A DNA stretch of 64,000 nucleotides from Anaerolineae bacterium (GCA_016926875.1 JAFGNU010000010.1:1-64000); one strand, 5' to 3'. Shown: positions 52,909 to 62,490, counted from the stretch's first letter. The notes: generated by a model not told the origin, from the letters alone. Program-made: numbers and translations.

Positions 52909-55008
52909 ATGAAACGACTATCGCTGGTAGCAGGTGTATTGGTAGCTGTCGGGATCATCGCGGCCCTGGCGTCGGTCGCAGCGGGAGTGCTGGCGCAGGG
53001 CGGTGATGGCGATTCCGATGACGAAGGAGGCGACGTGACATATACGTGGGCCGGTGATGTAAACGCGCCGGACTTCCCCGGCGGTCTGGACTGGATCAAC
53101 GTATCCGAACCGCTCACGCTGGACGCGCTGCGCGGCAAGATCGTGATGCTGGACTTCTGGACTTATGGCTGCATTAACTGCATCCACATTATCCCCGATC
53201 TCAAGCGGCTGGAAGCGGAATACCCGAACGAACTGGTCGTCGTGGGCGTGCACTCGGCCAAGTTTGATAACGAGGGCGAAACCGAGAACATCCGCCGGAT
53301 TGTGCGGCGCTATGAGATCGAGCACCCAGTGCTCAACGACAGTGACTTTGTCATGTGGCAGGAATACGGTGTGCGCGCCTGGCCGACGGTGATGGTCATC
53401 GATCCGTTCGGTAAAATCGTCGGGTCGCTGTCCGGCGAACCGCTGTACGAGCGTGTCGCGCCAATCATTCAAACCATGGTCGAGGAATACGGTGCCGCTG
53501 GTGTGCTGGACCTGTCGCCGCTGCCCAACTGGCAGCCCGAAATGGCGAGCACGGACGATACGCTGCTGCGCTTCCCCGGTAAGGTGCTGGCCGATCCGGA
53601 CGGCAACCGCCTGTTCATCAGCGATAGCAACCACAACCGGATCGTGATCGCTGCGCTGGACACCTACGAAGTGCTGGACGTAATCGGCACGGGTGAGATC
53701 GGCCTGGCGGATGGCGATTATGCGACTGCCCAGTTCTTCCGCCCGCAGGGTTTAGCGCTGGTCGAGAATACGCTGTACGTGGCGGATACCGAGAACCACG
53801 CCATCCGGGCAGTAGACCTGGACGCGCGCACGGTTGAGACGGTCGCCGGGACGGGCGAGCAGGGCTTTAACCGTGACCAGAGCGGTCCTGGCCCGCAGAT
53901 GGAGTTGAACTCTCCCTGGGACCTGGTCGCGCATGATGGCGTGCTGTATATCGCGATGGCCGGGCCGCACCAGTTGTGGGCGTATGACCTCGCCAGCGGC
54001 GAGATTGGCCCCTATGCCGGGTCGGGACGTGAAGCGCTGGTCGATAGTAAACTGCGCGAGGCGGGCATGAACCAGCCCAGCGGCATCGACACCGACGGCA
54101 GCGTGCTCTACTTTGCCGATCCGGAAGCGAGCGCGATCCGCACCGCCGATCTTGATCCCGATGGTGAGGTCAAAACCATCGTGGGCACGGGCCTGTTTGA
54201 CTTTGGCGATCAGGACGGCGTCGGTGATGAAGTCTTGCTCCAGCACCCGCTGGGGATCACGCTGGCCGACGATGGCTTCCTGTACGTGGCGGATACGTAC
54301 AACAACAAGATCAAGCGCATCAATCCCGAAACACGCGAGAGCGTGACATACCTGGGCACGGGTGAAGAAGGTTTCGCGGACGGTGATAAGCCGCTGTTCT
54401 ACGAACCGGGCGGGCTTGACTTTGCGGCTGGCAAGCTGTACGTGGCCGATACCAACAATCACGCGATCCGCGTGGTGGACATGGCAGCCAAGACGGTCAG
54501 CACCGTTGAATTTCCGAACCCTGAGCGGCTGGGCGAAATACCGTCCGAAGGGGAAGCTGCCGAGTCAGATTTGAGCGATGCGCTAAGCGCCAGCGGATTA
54601 GTGGGCGAAAATGTCGTCTCGCTGCCCCCGCAGACGGTCGGCGCGGGCGAGGGCACGATCCAGATCAATATCACCATGCCGGAGGGCTATAAGCTCAACG
54701 ATCAGGCCCCGTTCACGGCTATCTGGCCGGAGGACGCTATCGCCCAGGTGCCGGACGACTCGCGCGATATTCGCATCGTACTGCCGGACCTGCCGCTTGA
54801 CGTGCCTGTTACGTTTGCGGAAGGCCAGACCGACCTATCCGTGGACCTGACGATCTACTGGTGCGAGGCGGTCAACGAAACGCTGTGCTTTGTGGAGCGC
54901 GTGCAGTTGGTTACGCCGCTGACGGTCACGGCTGACGGCAGCGAACATGTTGTGGCGCTGGAGCACGCGCTGGTGCCGCCTAACCTGGACGATAACACGT
55001 TTCAATAG
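52909..55008 (+). CDS. Secreted NHLRC2-like protein: thioredoxin-like domain plus NHL propeller
   Basis: About 699 residues. Signal peptide MKRLSLVAGVLVAVGIIAAL ending near AAGVLAQG. A thioredoxin/AhpC-like domain (about 35-190) has the redox motif CINC in DFWTYGCINCIHIIPDLKRL. An NHL beta-propeller follows, with repeats such as VLADPDGNRLFISDSNHNRI, GLALVENTLYVADTENHAIR and GITLADDGFLYVADTYNNKI. A C-terminal beta domain (from about 580) ends the protein. This order is that of NHLRC2. It is probably an extracytoplasmic thiol redox or scaffold protein. ATG 52909 has CGAGG eight bases upstream. Confidence 0.9.
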   Translation: MKRLSLVAGVLVAVGIIAALASVAAGVLAQGGDGDSDDEGGDVTYTWAGDVNAPDFPGGLDWINVSEPLTLDALRGKIVMLDFWTYGCINCIHIIPDLKRLEAEYPNELVVVGVHSAKFDNEGETENIRRIVRRYEIEHPVLNDSDFVMWQEYGVRAWPTVMVIDPFGKIVGSLSGEPLYERVAPIIQTMVEEYGAAGVLDLSPLPNWQPEMASTDDTLLRFPGKVLADPDGNRLFISDSNHNRIVIAALDTYEVLDVIGTGEIGLADGDYATAQFFRPQGLALVENTLYVADTENHAIRAVDLDARTVETVAGTGEQGFNRDQSGPGPQMELNSPWDLVAHDGVLYIAMAGPHQLWAYDLASGEIGPYAGSGREALVDSKLREAGMNQPSGIDTDGSVLYFADPEASAIRTADLDPDGEVKTIVGTGLFDFGDQDGVGDEVLLQHPLGITLADDGFLYVADTYNNKIKRINPETRESVTYLGTGEEGFADGDKPLFYEPGGLDFAAGKLYVADTNNHAIRVVDMAAKTVSTVEFPNPERLGEIPSEGEAAESDLSDALSASGLVGENVVSLPPQTVGAGEGTIQINITMPEGYKLNDQAPFTAIWPEDAIAQVPDDSRDIRIVLPDLPLDVPVTFAEGQTDLSVDLTIYWCEAVNETLCFVERVQLVTPLTVTADGSEHVVALEHALVPPNLDDNTFQ

Positions 55009-55035
55009 GTCAATCACCTGACCCCCTAACAGCGG

Positions 55036-55066
55036 CGGGGCGTTCCAGATCGGAGCGCCCCGTTTT
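55036..55066 (+). terminator. Terminator of the NHLRC2-like gene
   Basis: CGGGGCGTTCC (55036-55046) pairs with GGAGCGCCCCG (55052-55062, one wobble) across a 5-base loop, then TTTT. Located between convergent genes. Confidence 0.88.
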
Positions 55067-55067
55067 A

Positions 55068-56216
55068 TCATCCGTTTTTCCTGCGCTGTCTGCGCCATCT
55101 GCGGCAAGTTCCATGCAGCCGCCCGACGAAATATGCCGCGAAGGTGAACCGGAACACGGTTCTGATCCAGGCGCGTGTCTGGTAGCTTGGCCGGGCCATA
55201 TGGCGTCCCCACGCACGGCGCACGCCCAAACGATAAAACGGGATCATTATCCAATTAGCTATATCGGGTGACAATATTTGCGAGCGGGGCGGTCTGCCGC
55301 GTGGCGTGGGCGGCGTGTCTGCTAGCTTGATAGTTGCCAACGCGAACCCGTCGGCTTCCTTGTCATAGCGCACCAGTACGTTGCCCTCGGCGTCAGCGAT
55401 CTGGTTGAACGGGTAGTAATTCGCTGTTCCGATGGCCTCACGCCCTTGCGGAATATACCGCCACAAGGCAGGCTGGTGTGCCAGTGGAATCCCGAACGAC
55501 AGCCAGGGGATCGGGATATGCGAAGAAAACTGTCCCCAGGGGATGGACTGGACCACCGGCACACCCAGCCAGGTTGTGTAACGCAGTTCGTGCGCGCCAA
55601 AGGCTTCATCCGCCGCTGCCCGCGTGGCCTCCGGCACAGCCAGCAGGTCGGCCAGCGTAGTCTGCCAGCCGTCCGGGAACCGGAACTCCAGCTTGTGCAT
55701 CTGCGGCGGGCTGGCGCAAACGATCAGCGCATCCACTTTGCCCGCATAACGCCCGAACAGGTGCGGCACAAACACATCGGCGCAGATCATCAGCCCGAAG
55801 GTGCCGATATCCGTTTTGGCGACCGTGATCTCGCGGCCCTCGCGGAAGTACAACCGCTCCCAGGCCCAGGGAAAGTTCTTGTCATAACGCCACCACCGCC
55901 CGTCTGGTGCTGCCAGGAACAGGCTGTTGGTGATATGCTCCGGGCCAAGCAGCAGCAGCGACCCGGCCAGGTGTACGCTGTGTTCGGCGGCCTGGGCTTT
56001 CATCCAGGTGACGGTTGGCCCGTCGATGGGTTCGGCGCGGGTATAGTTCTCGCGGCTGTACACGTAGCCGGTGTTGAACAACTCCGGCAGCACAACCAGT
56101 TCTGCGCCCTGGGCGGCGGCTTCGGCTATCTGGATCGCCGCGTTTTGCAGCCGCTCGTGGGTTGGCGCCGGGACATTGGACAGCCGCACCGCAGCGGCAG
56201 TTACCGTGCGAGACAT
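55068..56216 (-). CDS. Carbon-nitrogen hydrolase (nitrilase superfamily)
   Basis: 382 residues. The Glu-Lys-Cys triad is clear: Glu45 in VVLPELFNTG, Lys113 in RYDKNFPW and Cys145 in LMICADVF. Superfamily members hydrolyse amides, nitriles or carbamoyl groups; the substrate is unknown. The C-terminal 70 residues (WIMIPFYRLGVRRAWGRH and an Arg-rich tail) are longer than usual and contain a hydrophobic patch that might contact membrane. AAAGGAGTG precedes ATG 56216. It lies about 60 bases after the GAF kinase gene on the same strand. Confidence 0.88.
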   Translation of the reverse strand: MSRTVTAAAVRLSNVPAPTHERLQNAAIQIAEAAAQGAELVVLPELFNTGYVYSRENYTRAEPIDGPTVTWMKAQAAEHSVHLAGSLLLLGPEHITNSLFLAAPDGRWWRYDKNFPWAWERLYFREGREITVAKTDIGTFGLMICADVFVPHLFGRYAGKVDALIVCASPPQMHKLEFRFPDGWQTTLADLLAVPEATRAAADEAFGAHELRYTTWLGVPVVQSIPWGQFSSHIPIPWLSFGIPLAHQPALWRYIPQGREAIGTANYYPFNQIADAEGNVLVRYDKEADGFALATIKLADTPPTPRGRPPRSQILSPDIANWIMIPFYRLGVRRAWGRHMARPSYQTRAWIRTVFRFTFAAYFVGRLHGTCRRWRRQRRKNG

Positions 56217-56275
56217 GATCTGTCACTCCTTTGGCCCTGGTGTATCGATTGGCCTGTTTTTTGTTTTCGGACAAC

Positions 56276-58183
56276 TCAGTTGGCGGCCTGGCCGGGTGGC
56301 GCCTGTGCCGGGTCGTCTTGCTGGTCTACATACACGGGCAGCATGACGGTGAAGGTGCTGCCATGGCCGGGCGTGCTCCTCACATCCAGATCGCCTCCCA
56401 TCAAAACGATCAGGTTCTGCGTGATGGCAAACCCCAGGCCCGTCCCCGGTTGTTCCAGCACATGATCGTGTTCGGCGCGCCAGAACTTGGTGCCCAGCTT
56501 TTTGATCTGATCTGGCGTCATGCCGATCCCCGTATCGGTCACGCTGAGACTGACATACTCCTGGTCGCATACAGCGCGTAGATCAATTGCCCCACCGTCG
56601 GGCGTGTATTTGCAGGCGTTGCTCAGCAGGTTGACCAGCACCTGGATCACGCGGGCGTGATCGCCCCTGATTGGCGGTAAGTCGGGCGGGATGTGCTCAA
56701 CCAGGGTATGCCCGTGATCTTCAATCTGCTGGCTGACGCCTTCGAGGGCTTCGTTGACTGCCGTCCGTACATCAACTTTCTCGGACTTGACCTGCAACTG
56801 CCCGCTTTCCATGCGGCTGATGTCGTTCAGATCGCTGACCAGGACCATCATGCGCTTTACGCCGTTTTTAACATTGGCGATGAATGCTTCCTGTTTTTCG
56901 TTGACCGGCCCGACAACCGGCAGCAAATCCGCGTAGCCGCTGATGCTGGTCATGGGCACCTTTAACTCGTGGGCAACCAGGCTCACAAACTCGGATTTAG
57001 CGCGGTTGGCGGTTTGTACGGCATCATACAACCGCCCGTTTTCGATGGCGATGGCGGCGCGATCTGCCAGTCGTGACACAAGCGCCTGTGCATCTTCGTT
57101 AAAGGCATTTGCACGGTTGGCTGCCAGTGTTACAACGCCAATGACGTTGTTTTCGCGCCGGATCGGTACACACAGCACGGTGCGCACCGGTTCAACGCCG
57201 GGCGCGGAGAATTGCAGGGCCGCTTCCGCCGTTTCAAAAACCTGCCCGATCAGCGGGTGTGCCAGGGTTAGCTCGGCTGCATCAGAGAATTCATCCGCTT
57301 CGCCGTAATGCGCCACCACCCGCACGCCACCGGTTTCGGGATCGTGCAGCCCCAGGCTGGCGCTTTCGGCATTGCACAGCCGGGACGACCATTCGAGCGT
57401 GATGTTCATGGCGTTGCCCATATCCAGCGTCTCGTTGAGCTGGCGGTCGATCCATTGCAGCATCGTCAGTTCTTCCAGGCGCTCGGCCAATGCCTGGTCC
57501 TTGGCGCCGTACAGGCGGGCATTGTCGATGGCAACGGCGGCCTGGGCAGCGAAGGTTTCCAGCACTTCCAGGTCGTTTTCAGAGAAAATGCCGGTCCGAA
57601 TGCGGTTGTCGACGTACACCACGCCGATGATCCGGCCCCGTGCGCGCAGCGGGCTGGCCATGATGCTGCGCAGCGCGTGCGCGACGATGCTGGCCTGCCC
57701 GGCATAGCGTGGGTCGGTTTGCGCGTTGGTGGTGACAACCGACTGGTCGGTGTTCACAACCTGCCGGGTGATCGTCCGGCTGACGGAAAATTCGCTGCTT
57801 TCCAGCGTTTCCTGGTCAAAGTTGCGGGCAACGCGCACTTCCAGCTTGCCGTCGTCGTCCAGCAGCATCAAAAAGCCGCGTTCGGCTTCGGTGAGCTGGA
57901 TGATCGCATCCATGGCCTGGTCCAGCACCGTCTGGAGATCAAGCGAGGAACCCAGGGCGCGGCTGACGTCGAATAATGCGCCAAGCCGCCGTTGGTGTAC
58001 GGACTGCTGGTGGCTGGCATCCAGGGCTTCCAATAACTGTTCCAGCAATGCCAACCGTTCATCCAGGTAAGCCGGATCAACGCTGTTCGCCTGGGCCTGG
58101 CTGCGCAGCAGGGTGATGTTCTGGCGGGCATTTGACAGCGCCTGGTTGATTTCGTAACTCGTTTGGTGGGGTGTGTCGCTCAT
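56276..58183 (-). CDS. GAF-GAF sensor histidine kinase
   Basis: About 635 residues, cytosolic. N-terminal coiled coil (1-70), first GAF (about 75-225, with DPRYAGQASIVAHALRSIM and GVVYVDNRIRTGIF), second GAF (about 240-390, with RTVLCVPIRRENNVIGVVTL), HisKA with phosphoacceptor VAHELKVPMTSISGYADLL, and HATPase with LVNLLSNACKYTPDGG, VTDTGIGM and GTGLGFAIT. The first GAF is strikingly like those of cyclases A and B. No response regulator is adjacent. ATG 58183 follows the nth stop by a few bases, indicating cotranscription. Confidence 0.9.
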   Translation of the reverse strand: MSDTPHQTSYEINQALSNARQNITLLRSQAQANSVDPAYLDERLALLEQLLEALDASHQQSVHQRRLGALFDVSRALGSSLDLQTVLDQAMDAIIQLTEAERGFLMLLDDDGKLEVRVARNFDQETLESSEFSVSRTITRQVVNTDQSVVTTNAQTDPRYAGQASIVAHALRSIMASPLRARGRIIGVVYVDNRIRTGIFSENDLEVLETFAAQAAVAIDNARLYGAKDQALAERLEELTMLQWIDRQLNETLDMGNAMNITLEWSSRLCNAESASLGLHDPETGGVRVVAHYGEADEFSDAAELTLAHPLIGQVFETAEAALQFSAPGVEPVRTVLCVPIRRENNVIGVVTLAANRANAFNEDAQALVSRLADRAAIAIENGRLYDAVQTANRAKSEFVSLVAHELKVPMTSISGYADLLPVVGPVNEKQEAFIANVKNGVKRMMVLVSDLNDISRMESGQLQVKSEKVDVRTAVNEALEGVSQQIEDHGHTLVEHIPPDLPPIRGDHARVIQVLVNLLSNACKYTPDGGAIDLRAVCDQEYVSLSVTDTGIGMTPDQIKKLGTKFWRAEHDHVLEQPGTGLGFAITQNLIVLMGGDLDVRSTPGHGSTFTVMLPVYVDQQDDPAQAPPGQAAN

Positions 58184-58190
58184 ATTGGTT

Positions 58191-58910
58191 TCAGTCAAGG
58201 ACTTGTTGGTTCAGATAATAGTCGCAGTATGCCGTTAGCGGGCACGCCTCGCAGTTCGGACGCCGCGCCTGGCACACCTCTCGCCCGTGGCGGATGATAT
58301 TCAGGTGCGCCGGGTAGTAGTCTTCGGGCGGGATGATCGCCTCTAGCTCGCGGTGGGCGCGTTCGGCGCTGGTTTTAGGTCCGATCAGCCCCAGCCGTCG
58401 GGTTACGCGGTGCACATGCGTATCGACCGGGAAAGCGGGCTTGTTAAATGCAAAGAGCAGAATAATCGCTGCTGTCTTAGGGCCGATGCCATGTATGTGT
58501 GTCAGCCAGTCTTTTGCCGCCTGGGTGTCCATCTCCGCCAGGTGATCCAGGGACGGCTGCCCCTGTCCGTCGGAAATATAATGCAGCGCGGCCTGGATGC
58601 GCGGCGCTTTCTGGTTCGCCAGCCCTGCCGGGCGGATCGTGTCGATGATCGCGTCAAGCGGCGCATCGCGGACGGCCTGCCAGGACGGGTAGCGATTCTT
58701 CAGGGCATAGAAAGCCGTGTCCCGGTTGGTATCCGATGTGCTCTGGCTGAGAATCGTACTGACCAGCTCATCGACCGGCGGCAGGTGTGGGCGCCACGCG
58801 GGATAGCCGTATGCGGTTTCCAACAGCTTGATGATGCTGTTGTATTTACCGCGTCGATGTGCCAGTGTATCCGAATCAAGAGCGTTCGAGTTGGATCGTG
58901 GTGTCTTCAT
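58191..58910 (-). CDS. nth: Endonuclease III-family DNA glycosylase
   Basis: 239 residues. It removes oxidised pyrimidines and nicks abasic sites. The helix-hairpin-helix HIHGIGPKTAAIILLF carries the catalytic Lys145, and PVDTHVHRVT the catalytic Asp163. The four-cysteine iron-sulfur motif is complete (CQARRPNCEACPLTAYC, spacing C-X6-C-X2-C-X5-C). An N-terminal extension of about 25 residues is unremarkable. It is the first gene before the GAF kinase. Confidence 0.92.
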   Translation of the reverse strand: MKTPRSNSNALDSDTLAHRRGKYNSIIKLLETAYGYPAWRPHLPPVDELVSTILSQSTSDTNRDTAFYALKNRYPSWQAVRDAPLDAIIDTIRPAGLANQKAPRIQAALHYISDGQGQPSLDHLAEMDTQAAKDWLTHIHGIGPKTAAIILLFAFNKPAFPVDTHVHRVTRRLGLIGPKTSAERAHRELEAIIPPEDYYPAHLNIIRHGREVCQARRPNCEACPLTAYCDYYLNQQVLD

Positions 58911-59039
58911 AGACCTGTAGACTTATAACCACCGTTTTCCTGGTCTAAGCATACAATGTATGCCACAGGACCGAAAGCGCGGCGCGTGTTTTTAGTGGTT
59001 TTTCAGAAGTATGTTAACCTGACCTGACGGCAGGGTGTT

Positions 59040-59975
59040 TCAAACGACCAGCTCATCATACAGCCGATCCAGGCTGAGGTCGGGGACGACTGTTTCACGC
59101 GTGCGCAGGGTCAGCGAAGCCGCCGAGATACCCAGGCGCACGGCTTCATCCAGCGGCATTTCGTTGAGCAGCCCAAAGATCACAGCCGCAGTCAGGGCGT
59201 CGCCCACGCCTGTCGCATCTACAACCTGGGTGCGGAGCGCGGGAATGTGGCCTGCGCTGTAGCCGCTGGCATAAGCCAGCCCGTGTTCCGCCAGCGTGAC
59301 GATCGCGATCTTGACACCGTGATTAACCAGGCATTGAGCGATCTCAATCGCGTGTTCGCTGGTGGCGGGGGGCGAATCTGTTCCACACAGCGCAGCCGCT
59401 TCGGCAGCGTTTGGTGCGACCACGTACAGGTCCGGCAGGTGTGGTGTCAGTTTGTGTGTCAGCGTGTCTGCGGTCGGGTCCGCGCATACCGGGACATGGT
59501 AGCGCCTGGATAACCGGAAAACTGTGTCCAGCGCTTTGACCGATAGGTTGGCATCCAGGACGATCATCCTGGCTTGTGCAAACAGGGATCGGTTGCGCCA
59601 CAGGTAGGCGGGTGAGATGGACGTCACGATGTCGTACTCGCTAACCGAGACGACAAGCTGCCCGTCCTTGGTCAAAACGGCGACATAACTGCCTGTGTGA
59701 ATATCCGGCAGTTGTAGCATATGGCTGGTATCAACCCCGGCGGCAGCAGTGTGTTTGATAACGTACTCGCCTGGATTATCTTGTCCAACCGCAGACAGCA
59801 GAATGGTCGGCACTTCGAGCCGGGCAAGGTTTTCGGCGATGTTTCGCGCCACGCCGCCAACGCTGTTACGCACAACGCCCGGATTAGCGGTTCCCATCTG
59901 GAGCGTGGCGCGCGGACGGCCTGTGATGTCGATGCCAGCAGCTCCGATCACCAGGACAGGTCGATCAGCGTTCAT
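59040..59975 (-). CDS. PfkB-family carbohydrate kinase
   Basis: 311 residues. A ribokinase-like fold with N-terminal PVLVIGAAGIDITGRP, the glycine motif SVGGVARNIAENLARL and the C-terminal PfkB signature VVDATGVGDALTAAVIFGLL with its catalytic Asp. The sequence style is close to pseudouridine kinases, which would phosphorylate pseudouridine, but no pseudouridine-5'-phosphate glycosidase gene is next to it, so the substrate is open. The start at ATG 59975 is set by CGGGAG eight bases upstream; the ORF track starts 19 codons earlier. Confidence 0.88.
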   Translation of the reverse strand: MNADRPVLVIGAAGIDITGRPRATLQMGTANPGVVRNSVGGVARNIAENLARLEVPTILLSAVGQDNPGEYVIKHTAAAGVDTSHMLQLPDIHTGSYVAVLTKDGQLVVSVSEYDIVTSISPAYLWRNRSLFAQARMIVLDANLSVKALDTVFRLSRRYHVPVCADPTADTLTHKLTPHLPDLYVVAPNAAEAAALCGTDSPPATSEHAIEIAQCLVNHGVKIAIVTLAEHGLAYASGYSAGHIPALRTQVVDATGVGDALTAAVIFGLLNEMPLDEAVRLGISAASLTLRTRETVVPDLSLDRLYDELVV

Positions 59976-60157
59976 GAGTTTAACTCCCGGAAAGTCCAAC
60001 CGGACCGGGCTAAAGGCGAACAGGTAACGCACTGCTTAAGTGTAGTGCGATTCACATTGTGCCTCAAGAGCTATCCAACGTCAAAGAAAATGCCGTGTGC
60101 TGGCTGTCTGGCGTATGAGATAGTACGAAAATACCTGTCGAAAACATGAAATGGTAC

Positions 60158-60186
60158 TTGTCAAGTTGTTCAGAACCGACTATATA
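60158..60186 (+). promoter_or_regulatory. Sigma-70 promoter of gene 60258
   Basis: TTGTCA (60158-60163), a 17-base spacer and TATATA (60181-60186). A start near 60193 precedes the ATG by about 65 bases, inside the 282-base gap between divergent genes. Confidence 0.7.
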
Positions 60187-60199
60187 TGAATAAAAGCGG

Positions 60200-60233
60200 C
60201 AGGGAATTGTCATGAATTATTTACAAATCCCTG
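60200..60233 (+). promoter_or_regulatory. Inverted repeat at the transcript start of gene 60258
   Basis: CAGGGAATTGT (60200-60210) and ACAAATCCCTG (60223-60233) pair with one mismatch across 12 bases, right at the predicted start. It could be an operator or a 5' stabilising stem. Confidence 0.45.
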
Positions 60234-60257
60234 ATCACGGGGGCAGGAGTATGTGAT

Positions 60258-60632
60258 ATGGCTACGGACCTTAACGAGAACTCAGATAGTCCGAATCTTG
60301 AGCAGTTGATGCAGTTAGGGATACAGGCAGCCAAGTCGGGCAACAAACAAAACGCACGCATGATCTTTCAGCAGGTGCTTGACGGCGACAAAGATAACGA
60401 GCGCGCCTGGTTATGGATGGCGGCTGTTGCAGAAGACCCGGTTGAACGCCTGCGGTATATCAAAACGGTGCTGCGGATTAATCCCAGCAATCCCACCGCG
60501 CTGCGCGAGCTGGAACAGCGGAAACAACAGAAAGAATCCAGCAATAGCCAGGTATTAGTCTATGGAGGTATTGGGCTGTCGATAGCGCTTTTGTTGGTTG
60601 CGGTTACCGTTGTTATCTTGATCGCGCTGTGA
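60258..60632 (+). CDS. Tail-anchored helical-repeat (TPR-like) protein
   Basis: 124 residues. N-terminal TPR-like module (about 14-85: LMQLGIQAAKSGNKQNARMI, DNERAWLWMAAVAEDPVERL) and a C-terminal membrane helix (GGIGLSIALLLVAVTVVILI). The module recurs in the next two proteins, where it is followed by a helix and a PD40 propeller. Here there is nothing after the helix, so it looks like the minimal member of the set. GGAG lies eight bases before ATG 60258. Confidence 0.78.
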   Translation: MATDLNENSDSPNLEQLMQLGIQAAKSGNKQNARMIFQQVLDGDKDNERAWLWMAAVAEDPVERLRYIKTVLRINPSNPTALRELEQRKQQKESSNSQVLVYGGIGLSIALLLVAVTVVILIAL

Positions 60633-60833
60633 GCCTGTTTAACCCGGCCTTGCGGGCCAGCCAGCTCCCCGTAAGATAAAACACGCACCGGGCATTCACA
60701 TGTTCCAGCCTCGTTATCGGTAGAGGCGTCTACCGTGCAAGGTACTGGTTGATCCGGTGCTGCGCGGGTGGCAGCGTGCCTGACCTTTGGCGCGGCTGTC
60801 AGGCGCGCTCCTAGTACTTGGGATAGGTCTGCT

Positions 60834-62447
60834 GTGGCAAACGACGACATTCAAAACCTGTTACGAACGGCTATCCAGGCCGCGCAAGGCGGCAATAAAG
60901 CTATTGCGCGGCATATCTTGGACCAGGTTATCGACCAGGACCCAGATAATGAGATGGCCTGGCTGTGGAAAGCCTCGGTAGCCGAAACGACGACGGAGCG
61001 CCGGGACTGCCTGCAACGCGTGGTAACCATCAACCCGGATAATGAGCGGGCCGCGCGAGCGCTTGAACAACTGGAGCGTGTGGCGCCTGCCCCACCGCCG
61101 CCGCGCGAACGTCCCCCTTCTGCGGCAACGCCCCGCCTTGGCGCGCTTGAAATCGAACAGGCCATGCCCGTACACCGGACGCGTGACGAGCTATCAGTCG
61201 ATCTTGAGCGGGAAGCACTGCTGGCAGCTATTGAACGGCGCCGTCGCCAGCGGATGCCATCACTGGTCGTTTTGATCGGAGTGCTGGCGGTGGCGATGAT
61301 CGTGGTCGGGCTTGTGCTGCTGTGGGACTACATCGCGACTCATAAGGATGGGGCTACCCCAACCCCGATCCCCGAAGCTCCCGCCGCCGCTATTCCCACT
61401 GTAGGAACACAGGCCCCGGCGTTTGTTACGCCCACACCGGTTGGCGGCGTATTGATCACGATCCCGGCCATGGAAACGCTGCCCGGCACCTGGACACCCA
61501 CTGCTACCTGGACGCTCTCACCGCTGCCCGCAGCATCGGCTACGCCGGTCCCGCTGGAAGACTATACTTTGCTGGTGTCTGGCAAACGCGATGATGAGCC
61601 GGAATGGCTGCTGTACACAATGTCCGCTGCCGGAGATGCGGAAGAACGCATTCCATTGCAGTTGGCCCCGGCAGGCGATGAAGCGGGCGGGTTGACATTG
61701 ATCCAGGCCTATGACGCGGCTTATTCGCCGGACGGTCAGCAGATCGTGTTTACTGGCAGGGTGAGCCAGGTCCAGGTCCAGGATGCTGCGACCGTTACCG
61801 TAGAGTTTGAAGAGCTGTTCATCGCCCCAGCAGCAGGGGGACAAATTCAACGCCTGACGACGCTTGAGGCCGATAATGCAAAAGGGGCTTTTTGGTCACC
61901 GGACGGGGAGCAGATCGTTTTTGCATCTGATGTGGATGGGGACTTCGATATCTACCTGGTGAGCGTAAACGGCGGCCAACCCTGGGCTATCACGTTCAAC
62001 AACGCCGATGATCGCCAGCCTGCCTGGTCACCAGATGGGTTGACCATCGCGTTTGCCTCTGATCAGGGCGGGCCGGGGTTCCTGGAAGTCTGGAGCATGA
62101 CGGCAGACAGCGCTAATCTTAAGCAGCTAACCGACGACGCAAATAACAGCTATGCGCCCGCCTGGTCACCGGATGGATACTACATTGCGTTTGTGTCCGA
62201 CCGCCGGGTGGATACCGATCTGTACGTGATGAACGCCGATGGTACGGGCGAGCGGCTGCTTACATTGAGCGATGACCGGTTTGAGGAGCGTGATCCGGCC
62301 TGGTCACCGGATGGAAGCTGGATCGCTTTCAGTTCGAACCGGGGCGGTGCCCTGTTTGATCTGTACCTGATCCGGCCCGACGGCAGCGATTTGCAGCAGG
62401 TGACAGTTGATCGTGGCGAGAATCGCTACGTGACCTGGATGCCGTAA
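60834..62447 (+). CDS. TPR-like module, transmembrane helix and PD40 (TolB-like) propeller protein
   Basis: About 537 residues. N-terminal module (IQNLLRTAIQAAQGGNKAIA, DNEMAWLWKASVAETTTERR), a membrane helix near 145-165 (SLVVLIGVLAVAMIVVGLVL), a Pro/Thr linker, then an extracytoplasmic beta-propeller with at least five PD40 repeats (YSPDGQQIVF, WSPDGEQIVFASD, WSPDGLTIAFASD, WSPDGYYIAFVSD, WSPDGSWIAFSSN). Propellers of this type bind proteins or ligands. GTG 60834 has an AGG-type site nearby and fits the module start; the ORF track begins 22 codons early. Confidence 0.85.
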   Translation: MANDDIQNLLRTAIQAAQGGNKAIARHILDQVIDQDPDNEMAWLWKASVAETTTERRDCLQRVVTINPDNERAARALEQLERVAPAPPPPRERPPSAATPRLGALEIEQAMPVHRTRDELSVDLEREALLAAIERRRRQRMPSLVVLIGVLAVAMIVVGLVLLWDYIATHKDGATPTPIPEAPAAAIPTVGTQAPAFVTPTPVGGVLITIPAMETLPGTWTPTATWTLSPLPAASATPVPLEDYTLLVSGKRDDEPEWLLYTMSAAGDAEERIPLQLAPAGDEAGGLTLIQAYDAAYSPDGQQIVFTGRVSQVQVQDAATVTVEFEELFIAPAAGGQIQRLTTLEADNAKGAFWSPDGEQIVFASDVDGDFDIYLVSVNGGQPWAITFNNADDRQPAWSPDGLTIAFASDQGGPGFLEVWSMTADSANLKQLTDDANNSYAPAWSPDGYYIAFVSDRRVDTDLYVMNADGTGERLLTLSDDRFEERDPAWSPDGSWIAFSSNRGGALFDLYLIRPDGSDLQQVTVDRGENRYVTWMP

Positions 62448-62461
62448 AAGGTTCAGGTTGT

Positions 62462-62490
62462 TTACCAACGGGGCGCAGAGATACTATAAT
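62462..62490 (+). promoter_or_regulatory. Promoter of gene 62537
   Basis: TTACCA (62462-62467), a 17-base spacer and perfect TATAAT (62485-62490). It starts about 40 bases before the ATG, so the third family member has its own promoter. Confidence 0.6.
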
